A stretch of 64,000 bases of DNA from an uncultured Ramlibacter sp. (GCF_936925435.1 NZ_CAKZHQ010000044.1:27712-91711), one strand, 5' to 3'. Numbered from the stretch's first letter, positions 1-9,074 are shown. Notes: generated by a model not told the origin, from the letters alone. Numbers and translations: made by a program.

Positions 1-1
1 G

Positions 2-1417
2 GCCGTGCCGGCACTGTCGGCGGACCTTCAGCCCACGAGCGCGCAGTTGCTGTGGATCGTCGACATCTATGGCTTCCTGGTGGCCGGCTCGCTCATCACC
101 ATGGGCACGCTGGGTGACCGCATCGGCCGGCGCAAGCTGCTGCTGATCGGCGCCGCTGCGTTCGGCCTTGCATCGGTGCTGGCGGCCTTGGCCAACAGCG
201 CCAACATGCTGATCGCGGCGCGTGCCGTGCTGGGCGTGGCCGGTGCGACGCTGGCGCCATCCACGCTTTCGCTGATCCGCAACATGTTCCTGGACCCGCG
301 CCAGCGGTCGATTGCCATCGGCATCTGGATCGCCAGCTTCTCAGCCGGCGGCGCGTTAGGCCCTGTGCTGGGTGGCGTGGTGCTGGCGCACTTCAGCTGG
401 GGTGCGGTTTTCCTGCTGGCGGTGCCGGTGATGGTCCTGCTGCTGGTGCTGGGCCCCTTGCTGCTGCCCGAGTTCAAGGACCCCAACGCCGGCCGGCTGG
501 ACCTGCCCAGCGCCGCGCTGTCGCTGGCGGCGGTGCTGGCCGTCATCTACGGCATCAAGCGCCTGGCCGAAGCTGGCTGGGCCTGGTCGCCCCTGCTGGC
601 AGTTGTCGCCGGCGCCGTGCTGGGCGCGCTCTTTCTGCGGCGCCAGGGCCGGCTGGAAGACCCGTTGATCGACACGCGCCTGTTTCGCTCGCCTGCTTTC
701 AGCGCGGCGCTGGCGATCAACATCCTGGGTTTCTTCGCCATGTTCGCGGCCTTCTTCTACGTCGCCCAATACCTGCAGCTGGTGCTGGGGATGGGACCGA
801 TCGAGGCCGGCCTGTGGAGCGTGCCCTCGGCGCTGGCTTTCACCGTCGGCTCCATGGTGGCGCCCGCCATCGGCCACCGCTTCCGTCCGGCCTGGGTCAT
901 GGCCGCCGGCCTGGCTTTTTCGGCCCTGGGTTTTCTGATGCTCAGCCAGGTCACGCTGCAGTCGCCACTGGCCCTGCTGGTGGCCGGCTCCATGGTGTTC
1001 TCGCTGGGCCTGACGCCGGTGGTCAGCCTGACCACCGACCTGCTGATGGGCGCTGCGCCGCCGGAGCGGGCCGGGTCTGTGGCCGCCATCTCGGAGACCA
1101 GCTCTGAATTCGGCGGTGCGCTGGGCATTGCGGTGCTGGGCAGCGTGGCCACCGCCGCTTACCGCAGCCACATCACCCAGGCCATGCCATCGGGCCTGTC
1201 GCCGCAGGCCACCGAGGCCGCGCAAGGCACAGCCGGTGCTGCCATTGCCCTGGCCCAGGAGCTGCCGCAAGCCCTGGGCGCGCAGCTGCTGGGTGCCGCG
1301 CGCGAAGCCTTCCTCCACGGCCTGCAGCTCAGTGCCGCGATCAGTGCGGCCGTGCTTGTGGCGGCCTGCCTGCTCGCCGTCGTTGCGCTGCGGCGCGTGC
1401 GTCCGTCCGGCACCTGA
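2..1417 (+). CDS. MFS transporter, DHA2-like (5' end cut by window)
   Basis: Probable proton-driven drug or metabolite exporter of the inner membrane. The reading frame is open from the first bases of the window. The first readable GTG (position 5) falls inside a conserved stretch that normally follows the first membrane helix, so the N-terminus is missing rather than starting there. The MFS signature between helices 2 and 3 is visible as GDRIGRRKLL, followed by a run of hydrophobic helices typical of the 14-helix QacA/EmrB-type group. About 470 residues are readable. A VOC-family gene follows after 36 bases and may be co-transcribed. The substrate cannot be inferred. Confidence 0.9.
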   Translation, partial: AVPALSADLQPTSAQLLWIVDIYGFLVAGSLITMGTLGDRIGRRKLLLIGAAAFGLASVLAALANSANMLIAARAVLGVAGATLAPSTLSLIRNMFLDPRQRSIAIGIWIASFSAGGALGPVLGGVVLAHFSWGAVFLLAVPVMVLLLVLGPLLLPEFKDPNAGRLDLPSAALSLAAVLAVIYGIKRLAEAGWAWSPLLAVVAGAVLGALFLRRQGRLEDPLIDTRLFRSPAFSAALAINILGFFAMFAAFFYVAQYLQLVLGMGPIEAGLWSVPSALAFTVGSMVAPAIGHRFRPAWVMAAGLAFSALGFLMLSQVTLQSPLALLVAGSMVFSLGLTPVVSLTTDLLMGAAPPERAGSVAAISETSSEFGGALGIAVLGSVATAAYRSHITQAMPSGLSPQATEAAQGTAGAAIALAQELPQALGAQLLGAAREAFLHGLQLSAAISAAVLVAACLLAVVALRRVRPSGT

Positions 1418-1453
1418 AGGTGCCGCCCTGCAACTCCCGACCAAGGAGATCAC

Positions 1454-1831
1454 ATGCTCAAGGAAATGAACGCCATGGCCACCATCGCAGTCAAGGAGGT
1501 CGCGCGCTCGCGCAAGTTTTATGAAGGCCAGCTGGGCCTGCAAGCCGATGGACCGGGTGAGCCCGGCCTGGCGGCCTACCGCAGCGGGGGCTCGACCCTG
1601 ATGCTCTACGAATCGGCTTTCGCCGGTAGCAACAGGGCCACCTGCGCCACCTGGGCCGTGACGGATGGCATCGAAAGCCTGGTGCAGTCCCTCAAGGAGC
1701 GCGGCGTCGCGTTCGAACACTACGACCTACCGCAGACCACGCGCCAGGGTGACATCCATGTGTCCGGCGCGCGCAAGACGGCCTGGTGCAAGGACCCCGA
1801 CGGCAACATCCTGTGTTTCGCCCAGGACTGA
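1454..1831 (+). CDS. VOC (glyoxalase/bleomycin-resistance) family protein
   Basis: A 125-residue protein with the beta-alpha-beta-beta-beta fold of the vicinal oxygen chelate superfamily. It begins with a domain-typical segment (VARSRKFYEGQLGL) and ends with CKDPDGNILCFAQD, which matches the usual closing motif (DPDGN.L.F). An AAGGAG ribosome-binding site lies just upstream of the start. Members include glyoxalases, extradiol dioxygenases and resistance proteins. The substrate is unknown. It sits between an MFS transporter and a DUF1428-like gene on the same strand, spaced by a few tens of bases, so an operon is likely. Confidence 0.85.
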   Translation: MLKEMNAMATIAVKEVARSRKFYEGQLGLQADGPGEPGLAAYRSGGSTLMLYESAFAGSNRATCATWAVTDGIESLVQSLKERGVAFEHYDLPQTTRQGDIHVSGARKTAWCKDPDGNILCFAQD

Positions 1832-1859
1832 TTCCCGCAACAGACCCCAAGGAGATCCC

Positions 1860-2219
1860 ATGGCCCGCTATGTCGATGGATTCGTTGTCCCCGTCCCGAA
1901 GAAAAACCTTGCCGCTTACCGCACGCTCGCGCGCAAGGCCGGCAAGATCTGGAAGGAGTACGGCGCGCTGGAATATGTGGAATGCGTCGCCGACGACGTC
2001 AAGCCCGGCAAGTCCACCTCCTTCCCACAGAGCGTCAAGCTCAAGCCCGATGAGGTGGTGGTTTTCTCCTGGATCATCTACACCTCGCGGGCGCAGCGCG
2101 ACAAGATCAATGCCAAGGTGATGAAGGATCCGCGGCTCGAAGGGATGGACCCCAAGTCCCTGCCGTTCGACGGTAAGCGCATGTTCTGGGGCGGCTTCAA
2201 GACCATCGTCGAGCTCTGA
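1860..2219 (+). CDS. DUF1428-like protein
   Basis: A 119-residue protein of the DUF1428/YbaA-like group, recognised from the opening YVDGFVVPVPKKNL, the central stretch around EYVECVADD, and the end region DGKRMFWGGFKTIV. These small dimeric alpha-beta barrel-type proteins have no established reaction. I chose the ATG at 1860 because it has a good AAGGAG about 8 bases upstream and matches the usual family N-terminus; the frame is open further upstream, but only over the preceding gene. It follows the VOC gene by 28 bases and is probably the last gene of that operon. Confidence 0.85.
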   Translation: MARYVDGFVVPVPKKNLAAYRTLARKAGKIWKEYGALEYVECVADDVKPGKSTSFPQSVKLKPDEVVVFSWIIYTSRAQRDKINAKVMKDPRLEGMDPKSLPFDGKRMFWGGFKTIVEL

Positions 2220-2250
2220 CACCGGGGCCGGAAAGAAAAAATCCCCCGGA

Positions 2251-2282
2251 CCGCGAGGGCCGAGGGATAAAGAGCCGGGGGA
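2251..2282. terminator. GC-rich hairpin after the DUF1428-like gene
   Basis: An inverted repeat TCCCCCGG (2251-2258) and CCGGGGGA (2275-2282) encloses about 16 bases. A run of A residues lies on its left side, so on the minus strand the hairpin would be followed by a T tract, as in an intrinsic terminator. On the plus strand no T tract follows. No minus-strand gene ends here, so its direction of action is unclear. The 289-base gap from 2220 to 2508 contains nothing else I recognise. Confidence 0.35.
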
Positions 2283-2508
2283 AGAAACTTGAAAAAAACC
2301 CGGCTGTCCGTTGGAGAGCGGCACGCGCCCCGGGTTCCCCAGGTTTGCCTGCGCTTCACAGTGTTGGCTTGCAGTGTTACACCGCCGCGTGAATAAGTCA
2401 CGTGCTGATGGATGGCGGCATGGTTCGCACGGATGGCGCTGGCTTGTTGCGGGATGGCTCTGTAGGATTGCGCTGACACGAGTTCGCGCCTTTTTCCGAA
2501 AGACAGCC

Positions 2509-4635
2509 ATGCCGGATCTCAATCCTCCTTTGGAACGCAACGAAGACGAGCAGCCCGCCGGTGGCCTGTGGCTGTCGATCCGCAAGGCCTGCAGCCGCCT
2601 GCAGGACTGGTTCGTCATCCAGAGCACGCCGGTCAAGGCGATGCTGCTGGCGGTCGCTCTGCTGATCCCGGCCACCGGCGGCTACTCGCTGGTCCTGATG
2701 AACCGCCAGGCGGCATTGGCCGAACAGGTCAAGACCATGGCCGCCGGCGAGAAGCTGGGCGAGGGCATGTGGAGCTTCAACGACAAGCTGCCCGTGGTGT
2801 TCGGCACCGGCTCGGTGCTGAGCTTCCTGGAGTCCAACCCGGTGGAGCGCATCACCGTGATCTACAAGCCGCTGATGTGGAACGTCTCCGAGCGCTTTGT
2901 GCTCATCCAGTCGCAGGGCAAGCAATACGCCTATTACCCCTCAGACATCGAGAGCAAGATCTTTGCCGACAAGGCCGTCACGGCCGCCTGGGGAGGCAAG
3001 CTCAGCTTCGTGCCGCGCGCCGAGCTCGATGCCTCCAGCATGGACATGCTCGAGCGCCTTGACCAGCGCTTTGCCGCCGGCCGCCCGCAGTCCGAGAAGG
3101 ACGGCTGGAAGGCCGGCGTCAGCGGCGTGCTGTCGGCCGCGCTGACCGTTGGCCTGCTGGGCTTCCTGGCTTTCCAGCTCAAGGGCCAGTTCAAGTCGCT
3201 CAAGTTCGTCGAGGCCGGCCAGGTCCATGGCTCGATCGAGGACCTGGTCGGCATGGATGACATCAAGGCCGAGGTGGCGCAGATCAAGGACCAGTACCAG
3301 CGCCGCGCCGCCTACGCCGAGTACGGCATCGTCAAGCCCTTCAACGTGATGTTCAGCGGCCCGGCCGGCACCGGCAAGACCAAGCTGGCCAGCTACCTGG
3401 CGCGCGAGCTGAACCTGCCCATCCTGTTCCATTCGGCCGCCAACCTGGAGACCGGCTATGTGGCCGGCGGCTCCAACACGCTCAGCCGCATCATGGCCAT
3501 GGCGCGCCGGCGCAAGCGCTGCATCGTCTTCCTGGACGAGGCGCAGGACCTGTTCATGAAGCGCGGTGGCCACCGCAAGTTCGACGACGACACCCAGAAC
3601 ACCTTGCTGGCGGTGCTCGACGGCGTGCGCACCAAGAGCGAGGCCGAGATCATCTGGATCGTCGCCAGCAACTTCAACAGCGAGTCCATGCAGATGGACG
3701 AGGCCATGCTGCGGCGCTTCCAGATGAAGGTGGACTTCCGCCTGCCCAACCGCGAGGAGCGCCTCGCCATCATTGGCCACTACCTGGCGCAGCGCGCCGA
3801 GAAGGTGCTGCCGGACATGGATCTGCGCCATCTGGTGGAGATCACCGAGGGCCGCAGCCCGGCCGACCTGGAGACCATCGTCAACCAGGCCGGCATCAGC
3901 GCGGTGCAGGCCGGCCGGATGATCGGGGCCGACACGCTGATGCAGGCGGCAGAGCGCGTGATGGTGGGCAACGTCAACACCAGCACCACCAAGGAGCGCG
4001 AGCGGGACCGGCGCATCATCGCCATCCACGAGTGGGGCCATTTCCTGGTCGACTTCGAGCTCGAGCGCAAGAACGCCGGCGGCGACTGGGAGAAGATCCA
4101 GGCCGAGATGAAGACCATCAAGATCTCGCTCAAGGCCAACCCGCGCAACAACGCGCTGGGCTTCGTCTTCCACAAGCAGGGCGCCAACCTGCTCAAGACC
4201 AAGGGCGACATCGAGCACGACGTGCGGGTGCTGCTGGGCGGCATGGCCAACGAGGAGCTGTTCTTCGGCGAGCAGGGAACGACCAACGGCGCCCACAACG
4301 ACATCACCCGCGTCACCAAGCTGCTTCACCACGCGGTGGGCGAGATGGGCATGTACCGCAAGACCCGGCTGAACTTCGGCGCGCTGGCGCAAGAGGGGCA
4401 GGGCGGCAAGGCGGTGGACGAAGAGACGCGCTCCATCATGGAGGCCCAGAGCGAGCGCCTGTACGGCGAGACCAAGGCCTTGCTCACGCGATTGCAGCCG
4501 CTGACCGAGCACCTGGCCGGCAAGCTGATGGAGGCTGGTGAGATGAGCCTGGCCGAAGCCCTCTTTGAAATCCGCTCCTTCGAGGCGGCTTGCTACAGTT
4601 TCAATAGCAAGATGGGATTGTCCCACGCGCTCTGA
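2509..4635 (+). CDS. FtsH-like membrane AAA+ zinc metalloprotease
   Basis: Predicted 708-residue ATP-dependent membrane protease. Two membrane segments (about residues 42-64 and 203-224) flank a periplasmic domain of about 140 residues. The AAA module follows with Walker A GPAGTGKT (284-291), Walker B CIVFLDEA (338-345) and a second region of homology ending in MLRRF (400-404). The protease domain has the zinc motif HEWGH (507-511) and the third ligand in GAHNDITR (Asp598), both as expected for the FtsH/M41 family. Differences from housekeeping FtsH are a longer N-terminal periplasmic region, GPAG instead of GPPG, and a short C-terminus. The frame is open upstream, but ATG 2509 gives a normal N-terminus. 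It is probably an accessory paralogue; the substrate is unknown. Confidence 0.85.
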   Translation: MPDLNPPLERNEDEQPAGGLWLSIRKACSRLQDWFVIQSTPVKAMLLAVALLIPATGGYSLVLMNRQAALAEQVKTMAAGEKLGEGMWSFNDKLPVVFGTGSVLSFLESNPVERITVIYKPLMWNVSERFVLIQSQGKQYAYYPSDIESKIFADKAVTAAWGGKLSFVPRAELDASSMDMLERLDQRFAAGRPQSEKDGWKAGVSGVLSAALTVGLLGFLAFQLKGQFKSLKFVEAGQVHGSIEDLVGMDDIKAEVAQIKDQYQRRAAYAEYGIVKPFNVMFSGPAGTGKTKLASYLARELNLPILFHSAANLETGYVAGGSNTLSRIMAMARRRKRCIVFLDEAQDLFMKRGGHRKFDDDTQNTLLAVLDGVRTKSEAEIIWIVASNFNSESMQMDEAMLRRFQMKVDFRLPNREERLAIIGHYLAQRAEKVLPDMDLRHLVEITEGRSPADLETIVNQAGISAVQAGRMIGADTLMQAAERVMVGNVNTSTTKERERDRRIIAIHEWGHFLVDFELERKNAGGDWEKIQAEMKTIKISLKANPRNNALGFVFHKQGANLLKTKGDIEHDVRVLLGGMANEELFFGEQGTTNGAHNDITRVTKLLHHAVGEMGMYRKTRLNFGALAQEGQGGKAVDEETRSIMEAQSERLYGETKALLTRLQPLTEHLAGKLMEAGEMSLAEALFEIRSFEAACYSFNSKMGLSHAL
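4592..4608. repeat. 17-base GCTA/TAGC inverted repeat, copy 1 (inside the 3' end of the protease gene)
   Basis: A 17-base element with the layout GCTA-N9-TAGC. With the flanking CTT/AAG the outer stem reaches 7 pairs. It lies within the last codons of the FtsH-like gene. Related copies with the same 17-base length are at 9058, 31971, 37105 and, degenerate, 38655. Confidence 0.45.
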
Positions 4636-4677
4636 GGGCCTGGCGGATGACGCGGCCGGCCTGGGGCCGCGCGGCCT

Positions 4678-5250
4678 TTACTTGCTGGCCGGCTTGGCGG
4701 CCGGGGCCGCAGCCGCCGGCGCGGTGACGCCCAGGCGCTTGGCCACCGATTGTTCCATCGCCTTGACCTTGGGTTCGATGCTCGGGCGGGTGTCGGCCAG
4801 CAGTTTTTCCAGCAGCGCCTTCTGCATGTCACCGCCCAGGCCCTGGAACTTGCTGTACACGGGCGACTCGATGATCGCCACCACCTGCTTGAGCTCATCC
4901 TCGCTGAACTTGTCCTCCAGTATCGCGCCGATGGTCGTGGGCGCCAGCTTGACGGCGCGGCCCTGCACCAGGGGCACGGCCTCGTCGACGTACTTCTTGA
5001 CGTCGGCCTGGATGTCCTTGGCCACCGCCTCGCGCTTGTCGGCTGGGATGCGGGCCGTCAGGGCCGGGCCAGCGCGGCCCATGATTTCGGCGGCCGGCTG
5101 TTCGGCCAGGTTGCGCGCCATGGACTCGATCGCGGGCTGCTGCTGTTTGATGATGCGGGCGACCAGCTCTTTCTTGGCTGGGGTCGATTGGGCCTGGGCG
5201 CTCAGGGCGGCGGCCAGCAGGAGGAGGGGGAGCAAAGTCTTTTGAAGCAT
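4678..5250 (-). CDS. DUF2059-type secreted protein
   Basis: A 190-residue protein starting with a clear Sec signal peptide (MLQKTLLPLLLLAAALSAQAQS), so it is predicted to be periplasmic. The mature part is helical, with the segment EDELKQVVAIIESPVYSKFQ, which I recognise as typical of DUF2059 proteins, and ends in an Ala/Pro-rich tail. The frame extends about 90 codons further upstream, but the ATG at 5250 places the signal peptide at the N-terminus and is preferred. It is convergent with the FtsH-like gene, with stops 42 bases apart. The function is unknown. Confidence 0.75.
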   Translation of the reverse strand: MLQKTLLPLLLLAAALSAQAQSTPAKKELVARIIKQQQPAIESMARNLAEQPAAEIMGRAGPALTARIPADKREAVAKDIQADVKKYVDEAVPLVQGRAVKLAPTTIGAILEDKFSEDELKQVVAIIESPVYSKFQGLGGDMQKALLEKLLADTRPSIEPKVKAMEQSVAKRLGVTAPAAAAPAAKPASK

Positions 5251-5504
5251 GGGCCATCTTAAACGCTGGCCGCAGCCAGCAATGTGTCGCGCCGCTGCAC
5301 TACAGGACTTGCCAGTGTGGCCACCACACCACTTCCGTGCGTATGGCTCTCCATGGGAAAGGCCCACTCCGGTGCTTGTTCCAGCGCTATGAAATCGATA
5401 GGGTAAATCTGACAGGGGTGGTCGCAAGCGTCCGTAACAAGCGTAAACGTAGTGCTGCTGGCCGGACGTCCTGAACCACCATGTGCCGTCTTGGGAGCAA
5501 ACAC

Positions 5505-5645
5505 ATGAAACGTCGAACATTCCTGTCGCATGGCGGCAGCCTTGCCATGACCGCGGCCATCGCGGTGCCCTGGATTTCCGGCATCAACGGGCTGGACCTG
5601 GGCTACGCCAACCTGCACTTCTCGCGCAGCGCCGGCCTGGTCTGA
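5505..5645 (+). CDS. 46-residue peptide resembling a Tat signal sequence
   Basis: A short frame beginning MKRRTFLSHGGSLAM, with a twin-arginine motif (RRTFL) followed by a hydrophobic stretch. It stops after 46 residues, 5 bases before the dioxygenase start. The purine-rich GGGAGCAA lies 5-12 bases upstream of the ATG and could serve as a ribosome-binding site. It may be a small secreted peptide or the decayed head of a Tat-exported protein. The rest of the gap from 5251 to 5504 holds no gene; a pair of GTAACA/GTAAAC half-sites near 5434-5450 could be part of a promoter. Confidence 0.4.
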   Translation: MKRRTFLSHGGSLAMTAAIAVPWISGINGLDLGYANLHFSRSAGLV

Positions 5646-5649
5646 AAGA

Positions 5650-6534
5650 ATGCCGATGGCTTTGCAATTTTCTCCCGTCACCCCGGTGCTGGGTGCACTG
5701 ATCGAGGGCCTGGATCTGGCCGGCATCACGCAGGCGCAGTTCGACCAGCTGTACGCCCTGTGGATGAAGCACCACGTGCTGGTGCTGCGCGACCAGGTGC
5801 TCACCGACACCCAGTTCGAGCGCTTTTCCGGCATGCTCGGCGAGCTGGACCCGCCGCCCAACCAGGGCGCAGGGCGCAAGAGCGTGCCGGGCCATCCCAA
5901 CCTGTACGTGGTGTCCAACCGCAAGAGCGGCAGCGGCGAGCCGCTGGGCGCGCTGGGCGACGGCGAGGCGCAATGGCATACCGACATGTCTTACCTGGAG
6001 CGCCCGCCCTTTGCCTCCATGCTGTGGTCGATCGAGATCCCCGACAGCGGCGGCGACACTTCTTTTGCCAGCATGCCGGAGGCCCTGCTGGCCATGCCGG
6101 CCGACCTGGTCGCGCGCATCGAGCGGCTGGACATCAAGCACGACGGCACCTACGACAGCGGCGGCAACGTGCGCAAGGGCATGGCGGCCAACGACGACCC
6201 GGTGTACTCGGTGGGCACCCTGCATCCCATCGTCATCACCCAGCCCGAGACGGGCGAGCGCACCCTCTACCTGGGGCGCCGGCGCAATGCCTACATTCCC
6301 GGCCTGTCGCTGGCGGAATCGGAGCAGCTGCTCGACACCATCTGGGGCTACGCGACCGCGCCCGCGGTCACGCTGACGCACCGCTGGCGCGTCGGCGACG
6401 TGGTGCTGTGGAACAACCTGACCACCATGCACCGGCGCGACGCCTTCCCGGCGGACCAGTTCCGCACCATGCACCGCTCGCAGATCAAGGGCCGCTACGT
6501 TCCCGCGGCGGCCGGACAAAAGGAGGCCGCATGA
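5650..6534 (+). CDS. TauD/TfdA-family Fe(II)/2-oxoglutarate dioxygenase
   Basis: A 294-residue non-haem iron oxygenase expected to hydroxylate a small organic acid or sulfonate with decarboxylation of 2-oxoglutarate. The iron-binding facial triad is visible: His110 and Asp112 in WHTDMSY and the distal His261 in TTMHRRD. The 2-oxoglutarate-binding arginine is probably in the MHRSQIKGR segment near the C-terminus. Its stop overlaps the start of the next gene (ATGA), a Bug-type receptor. This suggests that the receptor delivers the substrate or a precursor. Which substrate is unknown; TauD itself uses taurine, but nothing here points to that specifically. Confidence 0.88.
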   Translation: MPMALQFSPVTPVLGALIEGLDLAGITQAQFDQLYALWMKHHVLVLRDQVLTDTQFERFSGMLGELDPPPNQGAGRKSVPGHPNLYVVSNRKSGSGEPLGALGDGEAQWHTDMSYLERPPFASMLWSIEIPDSGGDTSFASMPEALLAMPADLVARIERLDIKHDGTYDSGGNVRKGMAANDDPVYSVGTLHPIVITQPETGERTLYLGRRRNAYIPGLSLAESEQLLDTIWGYATAPAVTLTHRWRVGDVVLWNNLTTMHRRDAFPADQFRTMHRSQIKGRYVPAAAGQKEAA

Positions 6535-7544
6535 TCACCCGTCGCAGTTTTGGCGCATCCCTGGCAGCCGCATCGGCCCTGGGCCCTGTGGGCCTGGCCC
6601 GGGCGCAGGACAGCAACTATCCCTCGCGGCCGATCCGCCTGCTGGTGGGCCTGGCGCCGGGCGGCATCGCCGACATCACGGCCCGCTTCATCGCCCCGCG
6701 CTTGGGCGAGATCCTGGGCCAGCAGGTGGTGGTGGAGAACCGCACCGGCGCGGGCGGCGCCATCGCCACCCGCGCCGTGGCCGCCAGCGCAGCCGACGGC
6801 TACACCCTGCTGATGGCCTTCGACGGCACCCATGTCACGTTGCCGGCGGCCAACCCGCGCATCGGCTTCGATCCGGTGGCCGACTTCGCCATGATTGGCA
6901 AGGTGGTGGACGCGCCCGTGCTCATCACCTCGCATCCGAGCTTCCCGGCGCGCGACTTCGGCGAGTTCATCAGCCTGTCGCGCCGCTCCCTGGGCGGAGG
7001 CATGGGCAGCAGGGTGTTCGACTACGGCACCTCGGGTGTGGCCAGTACTGGCCACCTGACGATGGAGCTGCTCAAGCAGCGCGTGGGCGTCTACGCCGTC
7101 CACATTCCCTACCGTGGCGGCGGCGATGCCCGCGCCCAGGTGCTGGGCCGGCAGATCCCGCTGATGCTGGCGGCGGTGCCGACCACCTCGGGCGACATCC
7201 GCGCCGGCATCCTCAAGGGCCTGGCCGTCACCAGCGCGCGCCGCTCGCCGGTGCTGCCGGGCGTGCCCACGCTGGCCGAACTGGGCTACAAGGAGCTGAC
7301 CGGCATGGACATCAACTCCTGGGTGGGCCTGATGGCACCGGCACGCACGCCGGCGTCCATCGTTGCGCGCCTGGATGCCGCGCTGCGCGAGACCCTGGCC
7401 ACCGATGAGGTGCATGCGCGCCTGCTCAACGCCGGTTCGACGCCGGTCAAGAGCTCGCCGGAGATCTTCCGCACCCAGGTGGCTGGCGACCTGGCGCGCT
7501 GGAAGAAGGTGATCCACGACGCCAATCTGCGGCTGGAGACCTGA
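6531..7544 (+). CDS. Bug/TctC-family tripartite tricarboxylate receptor
   Basis: A 337-residue periplasmic solute-binding protein. The N-terminus carries a twin-arginine-type signal (TRRSFGASLAAASALGP) with cleavage expected after ARAQD. The mature start YPSRPIRLLVGLAPGGIADITAR is diagnostic for the Bug family, as are the later SADGYTLLMA and VPYRGGG-like (IPYRGGGDARAQ) segments. The gene is translationally coupled to the upstream dioxygenase by ATGA. No TctA/TctB membrane partners are present in the window, which is common for these receptors in Burkholderiales. Confidence 0.92.
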   Translation: MITRRSFGASLAAASALGPVGLARAQDSNYPSRPIRLLVGLAPGGIADITARFIAPRLGEILGQQVVVENRTGAGGAIATRAVAASAADGYTLLMAFDGTHVTLPAANPRIGFDPVADFAMIGKVVDAPVLITSHPSFPARDFGEFISLSRRSLGGGMGSRVFDYGTSGVASTGHLTMELLKQRVGVYAVHIPYRGGGDARAQVLGRQIPLMLAAVPTTSGDIRAGILKGLAVTSARRSPVLPGVPTLAELGYKELTGMDINSWVGLMAPARTPASIVARLDAALRETLATDEVHARLLNAGSTPVKSSPEIFRTQVAGDLARWKKVIHDANLRLET

Positions 7545-7605
7545 GCGCCCTGCTGCCAGTTCCGGACCGGGCGGGCGCTAGAGTGATGCTCTTTGCGCCC
7601 GCTGT

Positions 7606-9033
7606 ATGACCGAACCTCCTTCGCAAGTCCATCCGCAAGGCACTGACCGCCGCTGGCAGGCGCTGTGCGTGCTGTGCCTGGGCGTGCTGATGATTGTGCT
7701 GGACACGACCATCGTGAACGTCGCCCTGCCGTCCATCCGCGAGGACCTGGGCTTTTCCGAAACCGCCCTGGTCTGGGTCATCAATGCCTACATGCTGACC
7801 TTCGGCGGCTTTCTGCTGCTGGGCGGCCGGCTGGGTGACCTGTATGGCCACCGGCGCGTCTTCCTGGCCGGCCTGGCGCTGTTCACCGCGGCCTCACTGG
7901 CCTGCGGCATGGCCGGTTCGCAGCTGCTGCTGGTGGCGGCGCGCGCCATCCAGGGCTTGGGCGGCGCCATGGTGTCGGCGATCTCGCTGTCGCTGATCAT
8001 GAACCTGTTCACCGAGCCGCACGAGCGCGCCAAGGCCATGGGTGTGTACGGCTTTGTCTGCGCCGGCGGCGGCAGCATCGGCGTGTTGCTGGGCGGCCTG
8101 CTCACCAGCGCCTTCCATTGGCACTGGATCTTCCTGGTCAATCTTCCCATCGGGGCCTTGGTGTTCGGCCTGTGCCTGGTGCTGCTGCCCGGCGGCCGCG
8201 GCCAGGCCGGCGCGCGGCTGGACGTCTGGGGCGCGGTCACGGTGACGGCTTCGCTGATGCTGGCCGTCTATGCGGTGGTCGACGGCAACCAGGCCGGCTG
8301 GGGCTCGGTCCAGACGCTGGGCCTGCTGGTGGCGGCGGTGCTGCTGCTGGTGGCCTTCATCGCCATCGAGCGGCGCGTGGCCGTGCCCTTGATGCCGCTG
8401 GGCTTGTTCCGCCTGCGCAGCGTGGCGGTCGCCAACGTGGCGGGCGTGCTGTGGGCGGCGGCGATGTTCGCCTGGTTCTTCATCTCGGCCCTGTACATGC
8501 AACTGGTGCTGCGGTACACGCCGATGCAGGTGGGCCTGGCCTTCTTGCCGGCCAACCTCATCATGGCGGCCTTCTCGGTCGGCCTGTCGGCCCGCATGGT
8601 GATGCGCTGGGGCGTGCGCGGCCCGCTGGCCTCCGGCCTGTTGCTGGCCGCGGCAGGGCTGGCTTTGTTTGCCAGAGCGCCTGTGGACGGCACGTTCCTG
8701 GCCGACGTGCTGCCCGGCATGCTGCTGGCGGGCCTGGGTGCGGGCATCGCCTTCAATCCCATGCTGCTGGCGGCCATGAGCGAGGTCGCGCCGCAGGAGT
8801 CGGGTATCGCCTCGGGCGTGGTCAACACCTCCTTCATGCTGGGTGGGGCGCTGGGCCTGGCCGTGCTGGCCAGCCTGGCGGCGGCGCGCGCGGAGCAACT
8901 GGCGCCGGCCGGCACGGCCGCGGCGCTCAGCGGCGGCTACCAGCTGGCGTTCGCGGTGGGCGCGGTGTTCGCCGCCGTGGCCGGCCTGCTGGGCGCCGCG
9001 CTGTTGCCGGCGAAGGCGCCTGGCGCGAACTGA
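7606..9033 (+). CDS. MFS transporter, DHA2/EmrB-like
   Basis: A 475-residue inner-membrane exporter of the 14-helix drug:H+ antiporter group. The motif LDTTIVNVALPSI in helix 1 and the loop motif GGRLGDLYGHRRVF are both characteristic. It starts 61 bases after the Bug receptor gene and is followed by a good terminator, so it may form a unit with the preceding genes or have its own promoter. The substrate is unknown. Confidence 0.92.
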   Translation: MTEPPSQVHPQGTDRRWQALCVLCLGVLMIVLDTTIVNVALPSIREDLGFSETALVWVINAYMLTFGGFLLLGGRLGDLYGHRRVFLAGLALFTAASLACGMAGSQLLLVAARAIQGLGGAMVSAISLSLIMNLFTEPHERAKAMGVYGFVCAGGGSIGVLLGGLLTSAFHWHWIFLVNLPIGALVFGLCLVLLPGGRGQAGARLDVWGAVTVTASLMLAVYAVVDGNQAGWGSVQTLGLLVAAVLLLVAFIAIERRVAVPLMPLGLFRLRSVAVANVAGVLWAAAMFAWFFISALYMQLVLRYTPMQVGLAFLPANLIMAAFSVGLSARMVMRWGVRGPLASGLLLAAAGLALFARAPVDGTFLADVLPGMLLAGLGAGIAFNPMLLAAMSEVAPQESGIASGVVNTSFMLGGALGLAVLASLAAARAEQLAPAGTAAALSGGYQLAFAVGAVFAAVAGLLGAALLPAKAPGAN

Positions 9034-9057
9034 AGTCAGTCCGGCGGCCTCCTGGTT

Positions 9058-9074
9058 GCTATTGAATCAATAGC
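9058..9074. repeat. 17-base GCTA/TAGC inverted repeat, copy 2 (perfect 8-1-8)
   Basis: GCTATTGA-A-TCAATAGC, a perfect 8-base inverted repeat around one central base. It lies 25 bases after the MFS stop and just ahead of a terminator. It shares length and outer bases with copies at 4592, 31971, 37105 and 38655. Confidence 0.6.

Noticed and set aside
2941..4626. Long minus-strand frame opposite the FtsH-like gene
   Set aside because: The composition is His/Leu/Val-rich without motifs; it mirrors codon bias of the real gene with all AAA and zinc motifs.
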